Source: Candidatus Binatia bacterium (lineage in GTDB: Bacteria; Desulfobacterota; Binatia; UBA1149; CAITLU01). From it: a DNA stretch of 64,000 nt. Under the pieces are notes generated by a model, which was not told the DNA's origin, ran no database searches, and saw nothing but the letters and a program-made list of their open reading frames with translations. Of the stretch, positions 42,197 to 51,312 are shown in pieces (position 1 is the stretch's first letter; each line of letters starts with the position of its first letter). The DNA lies in the NCBI GenBank assembly GCA_036493895.1, contig DASXOZ010000050.1:1-64000 (forward strand). The letters are read 5' to 3'. Position numbers and translations under genes: made by a program.

Positions 42197-42256
42197 TCTC
42201 CCTTTGCGCATCGTCCGCGCCGCCGACCGGAGCGGCGCGAAATCTGCGTGATGCCG
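42197..42256 (+). repeat. Dispersed repeat, copy C
   Basis: Left half TTCTCCCTTTGCGCATCG then TCCGCGCCG is a diverged form of copy A; the right half GGAGCGGCGCGAAATCTGCG TGATGCCGC matches copy A at 26 of 29 positions. It sits between the Cys-rich exported protein and the small membrane ORFs, 33 kb from the other copies, so the family is dispersed and not tandem. Confidence 0.45.
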
Positions 42257-42425
42257 CAGGACCTTGCGACACTGGCCCTAACGCTGACCGTCAGGCACGT
42301 TCCAGATCGATGACTCGGTGCCTATCGATCGTAGCATCCTGGGATCTCGCCCCGGGACCACGCAAGCTTCGCCGATCGGACAGGTTTTTTTCCTGGAAAA
42401 GCCCGATTTCGACTGGGGTGCTGTG

Positions 42426-42587
42426 ATGAGAGCTTCACCGCTTTCGATCACGGTCCTGATCGTCGCTGGATCGGCGTTCATCTACAGTCCCGGTATCGGC
42501 TATGGCGGATGGCTTCCGGGGACGCTGCCGGCCTCACCTTGGATTTACCTGGTTTTCCGGCTGGTCTTCCGATTTACGAAAACTTGA
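42426..42587 (+). CDS. Small hydrophobic protein (53 aa), uncertain
   Basis: ATG 42426 begins a frame with one membrane helix (SITVLIVAGSAFIYSPGIGY) followed by LPGTLPASPWIYLVFRLVFR. It has no strong ribosome-binding site. Small helical membrane proteins of this type are common but hard to prove. The pair with the next ORF is suggestive. Confidence 0.35.
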   Translation: MRASPLSITVLIVAGSAFIYSPGIGYGGWLPGTLPASPWIYLVFRLVFRFTKT

Positions 42588-42624
42588 AAGCGCCGAATAT
42601 GGGATTCCTCGACTTCGTATCCCC

Positions 42625-42783
42625 ATGACACCGTCCCCGCTATATTCTCGCATCACGATCGGAGCGGCCTTCGTCGTATGGTGGCTCTACGTTTTCTGGG
42701 GTAGCGGGGATATGCACCTCGTCTTGCTGCTGTTCTTACTGTTCTTGTTTTGGCCCCGCACTCCCTCTGCTCCGTGGCGATAG
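42625..42783 (+). CDS. Small hydrophobic protein (52 aa), uncertain
   Basis: ATG 42625 gives ITIGAAFVVWWLYVFWGSGD then HLVLLLFLLFLFWPRTP, two strongly hydrophobic segments. It lies 37 bp after the preceding small ORF. Function unknown. Confidence rests only on composition. Confidence 0.35.
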   Translation: MTPSPLYSRITIGAAFVVWWLYVFWGSGDMHLVLLLFLLFLFWPRTPSAPWR

Positions 42784-43037
42784 CGAGCGTGTGGCGAAAG
42801 ACGTAGACCTACGGCAGGTTGAGGCTGTTCACGGAGACCTCGGAGAAGACCCGCCGGCGCTCACGTTGCCACTCGACCGAGACCCATGCGGATTGCCCGT
42901 CTGTCCCGGCCACCTGTTGCGCAAATATCGACGCGCAGCTTTCATCAGTCGCGCCAACGGTCGATGATCGCCTGAATAAGGCGTCTTGATGACGCGGTGG
43001 CAGAACAGGGCGCCAGGCCGCCACCAAGGGGACCCAG

Positions 43038-43736
43038 ATGACACTGAAAAATCGTCTCATGGCCGAATGCGTCGGAACGTTCTGGCTCGTATTCGGTGGT
43101 TGCGGGAGCGCCGTTCTGGCCGCTGCCTTTCCGAATGTCGGAATCGGGCTGCTCGGGGTCTCGCTGGCGTTTGGCCTCACCGTACTCACGATGGCCTATG
43201 CGATCGGCCACATCTCGGGCTGCCACCTCAACCCGGCCGTAACCCTTGGCCTGGCTACCGCCCGGCGCTTTCCATGGTCCGACGTCGCCTCCTACATGGT
43301 CGCGCAGGTCGTGGGCGCGACCGTCGCTTCGCTTGTCCTCTATCTCATCGCCAGCGGTCATCCGGGATTCAGCCTCGCCGGTGGCTTTGCTGCCAACGGG
43401 TACGGCGCGCATTCGCCGGGAGGCTATTCGGTGCTCGCTGCACTTCTGAGCGAGACCGTGCTGACCGCGATGTTTCTCGTCGTCATCCTCGGCGCGACCG
43501 ATCGTCGCTCGCCGGCCGGCTTCGCGGGAATTGCGATCGGACTTGCACTGACGCTCATCCATTTGATCGGTATTCCGGTAACCAATCTGTCGGTGAACCC
43601 GGCACGCAGCACCGGTCCGGCCATCATCGTCGGAGGATGGGCACTGGGACAGTTGTGGCTGTTCTGGATCGCGCCGATGGGCGGAGCGGTGATCGGGAGC
43701 ATCCTCTATCGCAGCATTGCCGGCGAGGACATCTGA
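43038..43736 (+). CDS. aqpZ: Aquaporin Z-like water channel
   Basis: A 232-residue MIP-family channel with six helices. Both pore motifs are intact: [11 protein letters not shown] and [14 protein letters not shown] water-type selectivity filter is suggested by the AqpZ-like [13 protein letters not shown] sequence. The N-terminus [20 protein letters not shown] is standard. The extended loop [20 protein letters not shown] before helix 4 is typical of AqpZ. Confidence 0.92.
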   Translation: MTLKNRLMAECVGTFWLVFGGCGSAVLAAAFPNVGIGLLGVSLAFGLTVLTMAYAIGHISGCHLNPAVTLGLATARRFPWSDVASYMVAQVVGATVASLVLYLIASGHPGFSLAGGFAANGYGAHSPGGYSVLAALLSETVLTAMFLVVILGATDRRSPAGFAGIAIGLALTLIHLIGIPVTNLSVNPARSTGPAIIVGGWALGQLWLFWIAPMGGAVIGSILYRSIAGEDI

Positions 43737-43861
43737 GGTGAGGATGAAGGACTTCGTTACCGGCGCGATGCGGTCGCACCCTTCGGTTTCGTCGGTCTCT
43801 TCTTCGGGCTGAACAATAGATCCGGTTCCTGGTCTCCCGGTCCCGTTCTCCAATCGACAGG

Positions 43862-44295
43862 ATGGCGACAATCGGCGACCGAATCGTGATCTCGAGTGTC
43901 ACCCGGATCCGCCGCCCGGAGGGCCCGGAACTCGAGCTCGACAGCTCAGTCTTGTCGAAACCGATGACGCCGGCCGCCTGCGCCGCGTGACTCTTTTCGA
44001 CCCCCAGGACCGTTCCGAAGCGATGGTCGTCGCCGTGCAAGTGGAGATGGCTCCCGACTTCATGCCGGAGCCGCTGAACGTGATGGCGTGGAACTGCCAC
44101 GGCCTCGTGATCCTCACCCGTGCTTACGGGAACCTGCAGGGAGACGGCCCCTACGAGAACGTCAGCTCGTCCATTTTCATGACGTCCGGGGAACGGCTGG
44201 CTCGTGTCGAGCCCTTCGCGACGGGCGAGACCTCCGAGGCCCTTGCGCGCTTCGACGAGATTTGCGCCGCGCTCGACGTGCAACAGGCGCTTTGA
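43862..44295 (+). pseudogene. Frameshifted SnoaL-like domain remnant
   Basis: From ATG 43862 one frame gives MATIGDRIVISSVTRIRRPE then LELDSSVL. It must shift near 43950 to continue as LVETDDAGRLRRVTLFDPQD, ending with ILTRAYGNLQGDGPYENVSS and ARVEPFATGETSEALARFDE. Joined, the two make one ~145-residue domain like the SnoaL-type C-terminal domains of some bacterial regulators. The shift and the missing N-terminal partner suggest decay. A sequencing error cannot be excluded. Confidence 0.5.
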
Positions 44296-44385
44296 CGTTC
44301 TCCGTCGGAAACGTCCGCTCCTGTTTGAAAACACCGATGATTGAGGATTTTGCGCGTTCGTCCTGCGAACGGATCCCCACTCCTG

Positions 44386-45744
44386 TCACCAGCAGCTACT
44401 GTGAGACGAATCACTAGTGGGCAATGTGTTCGGCGTCATGATTGTCGCCGCTCGGGGTAGCACCACCCGTGCCTCCAGCCCGCCACCGTCCCTGTTCGAA
44501 AGCCGTAATTGTCCGCCGAGTGACGCCGCGAGCTGGTCCGCGATCGCAAGGCCGAGACCGGTGCCGCCCGTCTCGCGGCTGCGGGAGTTTTCGAGCCTGA
44601 CGAAAGGCTCGACGACGGCCGCAAGCTTGTCCGCGGGAATGCCGGGGCCGCGGTCTCGCACAGTGATCGCAAGAGTTTCCGGCGACAGCGTCTGGACGAG
44701 GATGTCGACATCGTCCGCGAAGATCAGCGCGTTGTCGGCAAGGTTGGAGACGATGCGCGTCAGCGCGCGGGGCCTCGTGACGATCGCAGCGCCGGCATCG
44801 TCGCGCTCGTCTCGAAGCAGCAGGGACCTCCCGGCGTCGGCGTAGTCGAAAACCAGGCTCTCGAGCAATGCGTGCAGGTCGACGCGACAAAACGGCTCCC
44901 GCGCCGCCTCCGCACTGCGTGCATAGGCAATGCCTTCACGCACCAGCGCCTGCATCTGGTCGAGGTCGGAGCCGAGCTTCGGTCGCAGCTCGGCGTCGGT
45001 GCTCATTTCGACGCGCAGCCGCATCCTCGTGATCGGAGTCTGAAGATCGTGCGAGACGGATGCGAGGATCTGCATTCGCTCACGCAGATGTGCCGCAATG
45101 CGACCCTGCATCGCGTTGAAGGCGGCAGCGGCACGCGCGACTTCGACGGGCCCGTCTTCCGGAAGCGCGCCGCCGGCGGGATCCGAGCCCATTTGATCTG
45201 CCGCAGCAGCCAGGTCGGCAAGCGGCCTCGTCACGCTTCGCACCGCCAGCCAGGTAAAGAGCGCAAGCAGCAAGAGCTGGAGAGCGAGCAGGACGACCAC
45301 CCACGGCGACAGTGCCATGCCCGGCGACTCGAGCTCGACCGAAACCGGCGCTCCGTCGGCGAGCGCGAACTGCAGATCTAACCGCTCGCCGTCAGCTGCG
45401 CTTGCTTTGACCGGGCGCGAGCCGAGGGCATCGGAAACCGCCTGGACGAGCTCGGCGGCCGAAGACGGCGGGGCGTCTGGCGAAACCGGGCCGGGGCCGA
45501 GCGCGTAACGATAGTTGCGGCGCGCGATCCGCTCGAGCCAATGCGGCCTCTCCTCGGCAGGTACGCGCTCGAGAATGGCGACCGAACCCGCGATGTCGCG
45601 CGCAACGTAGGCAATCATCATGCGGCGGGTGCTCATGCCCCGCTCTGCCAGCACGAGCAGCATCGTCAGAGCCTGGGTTACCGCGAGCCCGGCAAAAAGA
45701 ATCAGCGCGATGCGGCCGAACAGCGTTTTCGGCCAGAGTCTCAT
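44386..45744 (-). CDS. Membrane sensor histidine kinase (EnvZ-like)
   Basis: A 452-residue sensor. First helix (IALILFAGLAVTQALTMLLV), periplasmic part (~40-145), second helix (WVVVLLALQLLLLALFTWLA), HAMP (VTRPLADLAAAADQMG). The phospho-acceptor is in ILASVSHDLQTPITRMRLRV. The ATPase domain has NLADNALIFADD, RDRGPGIP and GGTGLGLAIADQL. ATG 45742-45744 overlaps the response regulator stop (ATGA), so the two are co-translated. Stimulus unknown. Confidence 0.92.
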   Translation of the reverse strand: MRLWPKTLFGRIALILFAGLAVTQALTMLLVLAERGMSTRRMMIAYVARDIAGSVAILERVPAEERPHWLERIARRNYRYALGPGPVSPDAPPSSAAELVQAVSDALGSRPVKASAADGERLDLQFALADGAPVSVELESPGMALSPWVVVLLALQLLLLALFTWLAVRSVTRPLADLAAAADQMGSDPAGGALPEDGPVEVARAAAAFNAMQGRIAAHLRERMQILASVSHDLQTPITRMRLRVEMSTDAELRPKLGSDLDQMQALVREGIAYARSAEAAREPFCRVDLHALLESLVFDYADAGRSLLLRDERDDAGAAIVTRPRALTRIVSNLADNALIFADDVDILVQTLSPETLAITVRDRGPGIPADKLAAVVEPFVRLENSRSRETGGTGLGLAIADQLAASLGGQLRLSNRDGGGLEARVVLPRAATIMTPNTLPTSDSSHSSCW

Positions 45745-46481
45745 CGCGCCTCGTCGCGCGCTTTGACCGACACCGTAAATACGTAGCCTTCGCTGCGCAC
45801 GGTCTTGATGTAGCGGGGCTCGCGCGCCTCGTCGCCGAGCCTCTGTCGCAGGCGGCTGACGAGCAGGTCGATCGAGCGGTCGAAGACGTCCGCCTCGCGG
45901 CCCTGGGTGAGGTCGAGGAGCTGATCGCGGGTGAGCACACGGCTCGGATGCTCGAGAAACACGAGCAGCAGCCGGTACTCGGCGCCGCTCAGCGGAACCA
46001 CGGTGTCGCCGGCGTCGACCAGATGACGGGTCGTCGTGTCGAGAGTCCAGTCGCCGAACTCGAGGCGCCGTGTCCTTTCGGGCGGCCTCAAGTTCGGCGG
46101 CAGCATCCGCGTGCGACGCAGGACAGCCCGGATTCGCGCGAGCAGCTCACGGGCGGCGAAAGGCTTTGCGAGGTAGTCGTCGGCGCCCATTTCCAGGCCG
46201 ACGACGCGATCCACTTCGTCGCCGCGCGCCGTCAGCATCAGGATCGGCAAGGCGCGATGCGGGCCGGCGCGCAACTCTCGGCACAGCGTCAGCCCATCGT
46301 CGCCGGGCAGCATCAGGTCGAGCACGACGAGGTCGACCGAACCTGCTGCCAAGGCCTCGCGCATGCGCCGGCCGTCGGGCACCGCCGACGTGCGCACTCC
46401 GTTCCTGCCGAGGTACTCGGCCAGCAGCTCGCGCAGCTCGCGATCGTCGTCGACGACGAGGACGTGGTCAGACCTTTCCAT
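45741..46481 (-). CDS. OmpR-family response regulator
   Basis: A 246-residue transcription factor. Receiver with acidic pocket VLVVDDD, phospho-acceptor Asp in VDLVVLDLMLPGDDG and Lys in DDYLAKPF. The winged-helix output has DRSIDLLVSRLRQRLGDEAR and YIKTVRSEGYVFTVSV. The start is set at ATG 46479-46481 because MERSDHVLVVDDD is the natural receiver beginning. It is divergent from the DUF2147 redox operon, 227 bp away, which it may control. Confidence 0.93.
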   Translation of the reverse strand: MERSDHVLVVDDDRELRELLAEYLGRNGVRTSAVPDGRRMREALAAGSVDLVVLDLMLPGDDGLTLCRELRAGPHRALPILMLTARGDEVDRVVGLEMGADDYLAKPFAARELLARIRAVLRRTRMLPPNLRPPERTRRLEFGDWTLDTTTRHLVDAGDTVVPLSGAEYRLLLVFLEHPSRVLTRDQLLDLTQGREADVFDRSIDLLVSRLRQRLGDEAREPRYIKTVRSEGYVFTVSVKARDEAR

Positions 46482-46708
46482 TGCAAATTCGCCGCCGGCG
46501 GCTCCGCCGCGCTTCCATAGCGCAAACCGGATCCTGACACCCGGACGATTTGTAACAGACTGTGTCGGCATGCGTCTCTGACACGGGAGCTTGCGAAACA
46601 GTGTCCATCCGACACACGGGGGATACGTCCGGGGCGTCCACTGCCCCTCGTCCGCACGCCGACAGCCCGATTCGGGTCGTCAAGGACGGCGGCAAGGAGC
46701 GATCATCC

Positions 46709-47167
46709 ATGAGCAGTCCCGCACGAAAGTGGCTCCCGGTGCTTCTTCTCGTCGCCGCGGCGACGGCGACGGCGATCGCTGTCGCCGCGCAACCCGGTGT
46801 TCCCACCGCCACTGCCGGCGCCGAGCTCGGGCGCTGGATCACCGAGAGCGGCAACCTTGAAGTCGAGATCGCTCCCTGCGGCGACGCGCTGTGCGGGACG
46901 GTCACGCGAGTGCTCGCCAATCACTCGATGAGCGATTCCGGCAAGGAGATGGCCGCCGCCGACTCGCGCTCGCCGCTCGGCACGAAGCTCGTCTACGACC
47001 TCGTCGCCAGCGGCGACAACCAGTGGCGCGGCCAGATCTACAACCGCGAGAACGGCAAGACTTATCGTTGCATCGTTTCTGTCGAGGACGCCAACAGGCT
47101 GCGGGTACGCGGCTACGTGGGCATTCCGTGGATCGGCAAAACGCAGATCTGGACTCGCGTATCGTGA
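46709..47167 (+). CDS. Exported DUF2147 protein
   Basis: A 152-residue exported beta-barrel-type protein. Signal peptide (LPVLLLVAAATATAIAVAAQ), then the DUF2147 core: RWITESGNLEVEIAPCGDAL CGTVTRVL, a Cys pair, and YNRENGKTYRCIVSV then GYVGIPWIGKTQIW. AAGGAG lies 8 bp before ATG 46709. It overlaps the CcdA-like gene (GTGA) and heads a three-gene redox operon. Function of the family unknown. Confidence 0.85.
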   Translation: MSSPARKWLPVLLLVAAATATAIAVAAQPGVPTATAGAELGRWITESGNLEVEIAPCGDALCGTVTRVLANHSMSDSGKEMAAADSRSPLGTKLVYDLVASGDNQWRGQIYNRENGKTYRCIVSVEDANRLRVRGYVGIPWIGKTQIWTRVS

Positions 47168-47835
47168 TCGAAGCGGCGCTCGCATTCTGCTGCGGCTCGC
47201 TCACGTTGCTGTCGCCTTGCGTGCTGCCGATGCTGCCGGTGATCCTCGGCGCCTCGGTCGGGCGTTCCAATCCGCTGCGGCCGCTCGCGATCGCCGGCGG
47301 GTTCGTCGTGTCGTTTTCGGTCGTCGCTCTCGCGCTCGGAACCGTCGCCACGACGCTCGGTCTTTCGGCCACTACGCTGCGCAGCGCGGCCATTGCCGGA
47401 CTTTTCGTATTCGGGTTCCTGATGATCTGGCCCGCGCCCTTTGAGCTGCTTTCCGCGCCTTTGGGCCGCCTGGCCGGGCGCGCAGCGCGTGTGCGTGGCG
47501 ACGGTACGCTCGGCGCGTTCGTCCTGGGCGCCACGCTCGCCGTGGCGTGGACGCCTTGCGCTGGACCGGTGCTCGGAGCGGCGCTGACGCAGGTCGCGAC
47601 CAGCGGCATCTCCTTTCATGCGGCGCTGCTCATCCTCTGCTTCGCACTCGGCGAGGGCCTGGTGATGCTCGCGATCGCCCGCAGCGGCCAGCTCGCGAGC
47701 CGTCGAATACGCGGCTTCCTGCCGTGGGCGCACCGCGTGCAGCAGGCGTTCGGTGGCGTCGTGATCCTGGCCGCGATTGCGATGCGCTATCGCTACGACG
47801 CGTTGTTGACGCTCTGGATCGCAAATCGCGGCTGA
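47164..47835 (+). CDS. CcdA/DsbD-like membrane electron carrier
   Basis: A 223-residue six-helix protein that moves electrons from cytoplasmic thioredoxin to the periplasm. The two redox cysteines lie in LLSPCVLPMLPVIL and AWTPCAGPVLGAAL, as in CcdA. GTG 47164-47166 overlaps the previous stop. The partner thioredoxin-like protein follows 10 bp downstream. Confidence 0.88.
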   Translation: MIEAALAFCCGSLTLLSPCVLPMLPVILGASVGRSNPLRPLAIAGGFVVSFSVVALALGTVATTLGLSATTLRSAAIAGLFVFGFLMIWPAPFELLSAPLGRLAGRAARVRGDGTLGAFVLGATLAVAWTPCAGPVLGAALTQVATSGISFHAALLILCFALGEGLVMLAIARSGQLASRRIRGFLPWAHRVQQAFGGVVILAAIAMRYRYDALLTLWIANRG

Positions 47836-47845
47836 CGGGGATTCG

Positions 47846-48382
47846 ATGAAACCCTCCACCTTCTCGTTTGCCGCTACGGTGGCACTGCTCGTTGCAGTCC
47901 TCGCCGGCGGCCTCGGAATCCCGTCGGCAGCCACCGAGGCCGGCGACTATGGCCCGGCCCCGGAATTCGCAGGCATCGGCGCGTGGATCAACTCGGCACC
48001 GCTGACGATGGCGTCGTTGCGCGGCAAGGTCGTGCTCGTCGATTTCTGGACCTGGTCCTGCGCAAACTGCGTGCGATCACTGCCCCACGTTCGCGACTGG
48101 CACGAGCGCTACTCCGCGGATGGTCTCGTGGTGATCGGCGTGCACACGCCGGAGTCGGACTTCGAGAAGGACCGCGCCGACCTCGAGTCTGCAATCGCAC
48201 GCTACGGCATTCGTCATGCGGTGGCGCAGGACAACGACTGGGCGACCTGGAAGGCCTGGGGCAATCACTACTGGCCGGCGGTCTACCTCGTCGACCGGCG
48301 CGGGCACATCGTGCTGCGGCACATGGGAGAAGGCGGCTACGAAGAAATCGACGCAGCGATACGGCGAGAGCTCGGTCGGTGA
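47846..48382 (+). CDS. Exported TlpA/ResA-like thioredoxin
   Basis: A 178-residue periplasmic thiol-disulfide reductase. Signal peptide (AATVALLVAVLAGGLGIPSA), thioredoxin domain with the redox motif FWTWSCANCVRSLPHV (WSCANC in place of WCGPC) and the cis-Pro in HYWPAVYLVDRRG. The WSCxNC form is typical of proteins paired with CcdA. ATG 47846, with GGGGATTCG upstream. Confidence 0.9.
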   Translation: MKPSTFSFAATVALLVAVLAGGLGIPSAATEAGDYGPAPEFAGIGAWINSAPLTMASLRGKVVLVDFWTWSCANCVRSLPHVRDWHERYSADGLVVIGVHTPESDFEKDRADLESAIARYGIRHAVAQDNDWATWKAWGNHYWPAVYLVDRRGHIVLRHMGEGGYEEIDAAIRRELGR

Positions 48383-48449
48383 CGCTTACGATCGGCGGAC
48401 GAGCCGCGGAAACACCCCTCCCCCCGGGCCGGGGTCTTTCCGAGGCCCG

Positions 48450-49592
48450 CTAGACGTCACAGGCACTGTAGAGCACCTGGTTCGGTGAGTCCGGGGCCTT
48501 GGTGGGCCCGACGACCACGCCCTTCGTCGATTTATCGACGAGATGGGCCTTCACCTGGGCGGGTGTCCACGTGTGATGCTCGTCCAGGACCTGTGCGGCC
48601 ACTCCGCCGAGAAAGGCGGCCGAGATCGAAGTGCCGCTGACACTCACGATGCTCCCCAGGAGCCCATCGGTATCGATGCCCACGCCGGGCGCGAAGAACG
48701 AGACACAGGTGCCACCGTTGGAGAACGGAGCGATGTGGTCCTTCAGGTCCACGACGTCCGTGTTGTCGGTGGCCGCGGCGGTCATGACGCTCGTGGCCGA
48801 GGCCGGAGAGTACTTGCATGCGTCGGCATGGCGATTGCCGGCCGCAGCAACAGTAGTGATTCCCGCTGCGGTCGCCGCGTCGACGGCGGCATTCAGGGCG
48901 TTGTTCAACTTGCCGGCGAGGGAGAGAACGATCACCGACGGCTTGGGGCTGGCCAGGTAGTTGTCGGTTGCCCATTCGAGGCCGGCCACCACGTCCGAAG
49001 CGAAGCCGATGCCTTTGCAGTTGAGCGCGCGCACCGCGATGAGCGACACCTGCTTGGCGACTCCGTACGTCGTCCCGCCGATCGTGCCCGCTACGGCCGT
49101 GCCGTGTCCGTTGCAGTCCTGATCGGTGCCGTCGATCTCGTCGGCGCCCCAGGATGCCCGCCCGCCGAGATCGGAGTTCGTCGTATCGATGCCGGTGTCG
49201 ATCACGTAAACGTTGACGGCCGCACCCGTGAACTCGTACTGATACTCGCCGTCCAGCGTGATTGCCCGCTCGCTGAGGCGGTCCAGTCCCCAGCTCGGGA
49301 CCGCCGACTGTGTCACACACACGATCTGGGCGAGCTGAACCTTGCGATCATGCTCGACGGTCACTCCGGGCCCGCCGCGAAGCTGCTTGATCAGCGCTCC
49401 GGGGAGCTTTCCCGAATAGCCTTCGTGAAAGATGTGAGTGATGACCGCGCCGCTGGCGGTGGCCTGGTTCGCGGCCGCCTGGACGTCGGTCCCGGGAGGT
49501 AATGTAACGATTGCCCGGCCCGCCGAGGCAGCCGAGGCCGTTGCGAGTATCCAGCTGCACACCAGTAGTGCGGTGAGTTTCGCTCCCCTCAT
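48450..49592 (-). CDS. Secreted subtilisin-like serine protease (S8, proteinase K-like)
   Basis: A 380-residue exported protease. Signal peptide (LTALLVCSWILATASAASAG), inhibitor-like prodomain (AIVTLPPGTDVQAAANQATA to about residue 90). Catalytic triad: Asp132 (VIDTGIDTTNSDLGG), His163 (NGHGTAVAG) and Ser322 (SGTSISAAFLGG). The oxyanion Asn is 253 (AAGN). Nine Cys suggest disulfides. All active-site residues are present, so it should be active. No anchor at the C-terminus, so released. Confidence 0.92.
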   Translation of the reverse strand: MRGAKLTALLVCSWILATASAASAGRAIVTLPPGTDVQAAANQATASGAVITHIFHEGYSGKLPGALIKQLRGGPGVTVEHDRKVQLAQIVCVTQSAVPSWGLDRLSERAITLDGEYQYEFTGAAVNVYVIDTGIDTTNSDLGGRASWGADEIDGTDQDCNGHGTAVAGTIGGTTYGVAKQVSLIAVRALNCKGIGFASDVVAGLEWATDNYLASPKPSVIVLSLAGKLNNALNAAVDAATAAGITTVAAAGNRHADACKYSPASATSVMTAAATDNTDVVDLKDHIAPFSNGGTCVSFFAPGVGIDTDGLLGSIVSVSGTSISAAFLGGVAAQVLDEHHTWTPAQVKAHLVDKSTKGVVVGPTKAPDSPNQVLYSACDV

Positions 49593-49728
49593 CCGAACCC
49601 CTCCTAATTCCGAGATTGGGGAAATCTAGCCGAGTACTTGGCAGCGTCGCAACTGAAAGTCGCCCCAGAAGGGGGCTGTCGAGCGACGAAGCCCGCGATT
49701 CTCCAGGTCCTCGCAGAGGCAGTCGCCG

Positions 49729-51312
49729 TCAGTGCATGCCGGCATGCGATCGTTCTTCGATCGACCGCAGCAGCGTGCCGAGCGCGTGCACGTCCGCCGG
49801 TTTGACCAGGTGGTAGTCGAATCCGGCTTCGCGCGAGCGGCGGCGGTCTTCGTCCTGGCCCCACCCCGTCATCGCGATGAGCGTGACGGCAAGCGGCTGC
49901 TGGCGGATGCGGCGCGCCACTTCGTGGCCGTCCATTCCCGGCATTCCGATATCGAGCAGCACGACCGCGGGCTGGAAATCCGACAGTGCCTCGATTGCTG
50001 CCGCGCCGTCGTAAACGACGCGCGTTTCGACACCGAGGCAGTCGAGAAGAGCGCCGAGGCTGTCGGCCGCATCGACGTTGTCATCGACGACCATCACGCG
50101 CCGGCCTGCGAGATCGTGGATCGAGACGGCATCGACATCATCGCAGCCCGCCGCGGCACCCGCGGCAGCGACCGGAAGGCGAACGGTGAACTCGCTGCCC
50201 CTGCCGATTCCCTCGCTGCTCGCGTCGACCGATCCCCCGTGCATCTCGACCAGGCGCTTGACCAGCGTCAATCCGATTCCGAGGCCGCCTTGCGCACGAG
50301 TGGGACTCTGCGCGACCTGCGTGAACAGATCGAATACACGCGGCAACATCTCGCGCGCGATGCCGGTGCCGTTGTCGCGCACCGCGATCTCGACCACAGG
50401 GCCGGCGCGTCGCACGCGGAGCCAGATTTGTCCGCCGGAGTCCGTGTACTTCGCCGCGTTGTTGAGCAGGTTGGCCAGCACCTGTGCGAGCCGAACCGGA
50501 TCGGCATCGAGGAAGATCCCTTCCACGGGCAAATCCATTTCGACCCGATGTCCCGCGGTATCGATCTGCGGCCGACTCGCCTCGAGCGCGGCGCGCACCA
50601 CCTCCTCGAGCTCGACGCGCTCCTTGCGCAGATCGATCTTGTCGCGAGTGATCCGCGAAATCTCCAGCAGGTCGTCCACCAGGCGCACCATGTGGTTGAC
50701 CTGGCGCTCCATCATCGCCGCCAGCTTGGCAATCTCCGGTGACGAGCCGCCTTCTTCGAGATTGTGCAGGATGAAGAGCGAGTTGCGGATCGGCGCGAGG
50801 GGGTTGCGCAGCTCGTGCGCGAGGATCGCCAGGAATTCGTCCTTGCGACGATCGTTGGTCCGCAGTGCCTCCTCGTTGCGCTCGCGCTCGGCAAGATGGC
50901 GCCGGATTTCGTATTGGCGTCGTCGGGCGCGAAGCGCGCTCCTGGCAGCACTGACGAGCGCCGCGACTCGCGTCGGTCGCTCGAGCACCGTCACGTTGCC
51001 GAGCAGCCCCATGGCCCGCGCGATCGCCTCGGAGTCGGCGCCGTGGCGTGCGAGCACGAGAACCGGAAGATCCGACCATGGCGGCTGGCGCGCCATCCAC
51101 TGGGCAAGCCGGTACTGCTCTTCTCCCGCGAGCACTTCTTCCGGAAGCAGCAGAGCGCCGGCACCGTCATCCAGCTCGGCGCACAACTCGCGGATTGCGA
51201 GAAAGCAATTCGCCTCGATCCCGGCGTCGCCGAGGATACGGGCAGTCAGCGCCGCATCCTTTTCGGTCGGGGCAAGCGCGAGCATGCGCAGCTCGTTGTG
51301 CCCTTCCCTCAT
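49729..51312 (-). CDS. Hybrid histidine kinase with degenerate N-terminal receiver
   Basis: A 527-residue cytoplasmic kinase. The N-terminal ~125 residues look like a receiver that has lost its phospho-Asp (LPVLVLARHGADSEAIARAM). Phospho-acceptor His166 in LAHELRNPLAPIRNSLFILH. ATPase motifs NLLNNAAKYTDSGG, DNGTGIA and GLGIGL. The C-terminal receiver has Asp in VVLLDIGMPGMDG. ATG 51310-51312 overlaps the stop of the KaiC-like gene (ATGA), so the two are one translational unit. Paralogous to the 24234 kinase. Confidence 0.9.
   Translation of the reverse strand: MREGHNELRMLALAPTEKDAALTARILGDAGIEANCFLAIRELCAELDDGAGALLLPEEVLAGEEQYRLAQWMARQPPWSDLPVLVLARHGADSEAIARAMGLLGNVTVLERPTRVAALVSAARSALRARRRQYEIRRHLAERERNEEALRTNDRRKDEFLAILAHELRNPLAPIRNSLFILHNLEEGGSSPEIAKLAAMMERQVNHMVRLVDDLLEISRITRDKIDLRKERVELEEVVRAALEASRPQIDTAGHRVEMDLPVEGIFLDADPVRLAQVLANLLNNAAKYTDSGGQIWLRVRRAGPVVEIAVRDNGTGIAREMLPRVFDLFTQVAQSPTRAQGGLGIGLTLVKRLVEMHGGSVDASSEGIGRGSEFTVRLPVAAAGAAAGCDDVDAVSIHDLAGRRVMVVDDNVDAADSLGALLDCLGVETRVVYDGAAAIEALSDFQPAVVLLDIGMPGMDGHEVARRIRQQPLAVTLIAMTGWGQDEDRRRSREAGFDYHLVKPADVHALGTLLRSIEERSHAGMH

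Noticed and set aside
42809..42970. Minus-strand C-terminal fragment (WVSVEWQRERRRVFSEVSVN)
   Set aside because: Reads somewhat like protein, but has no start, no homolog I recognise and no upstream partner; too weak to annotate.
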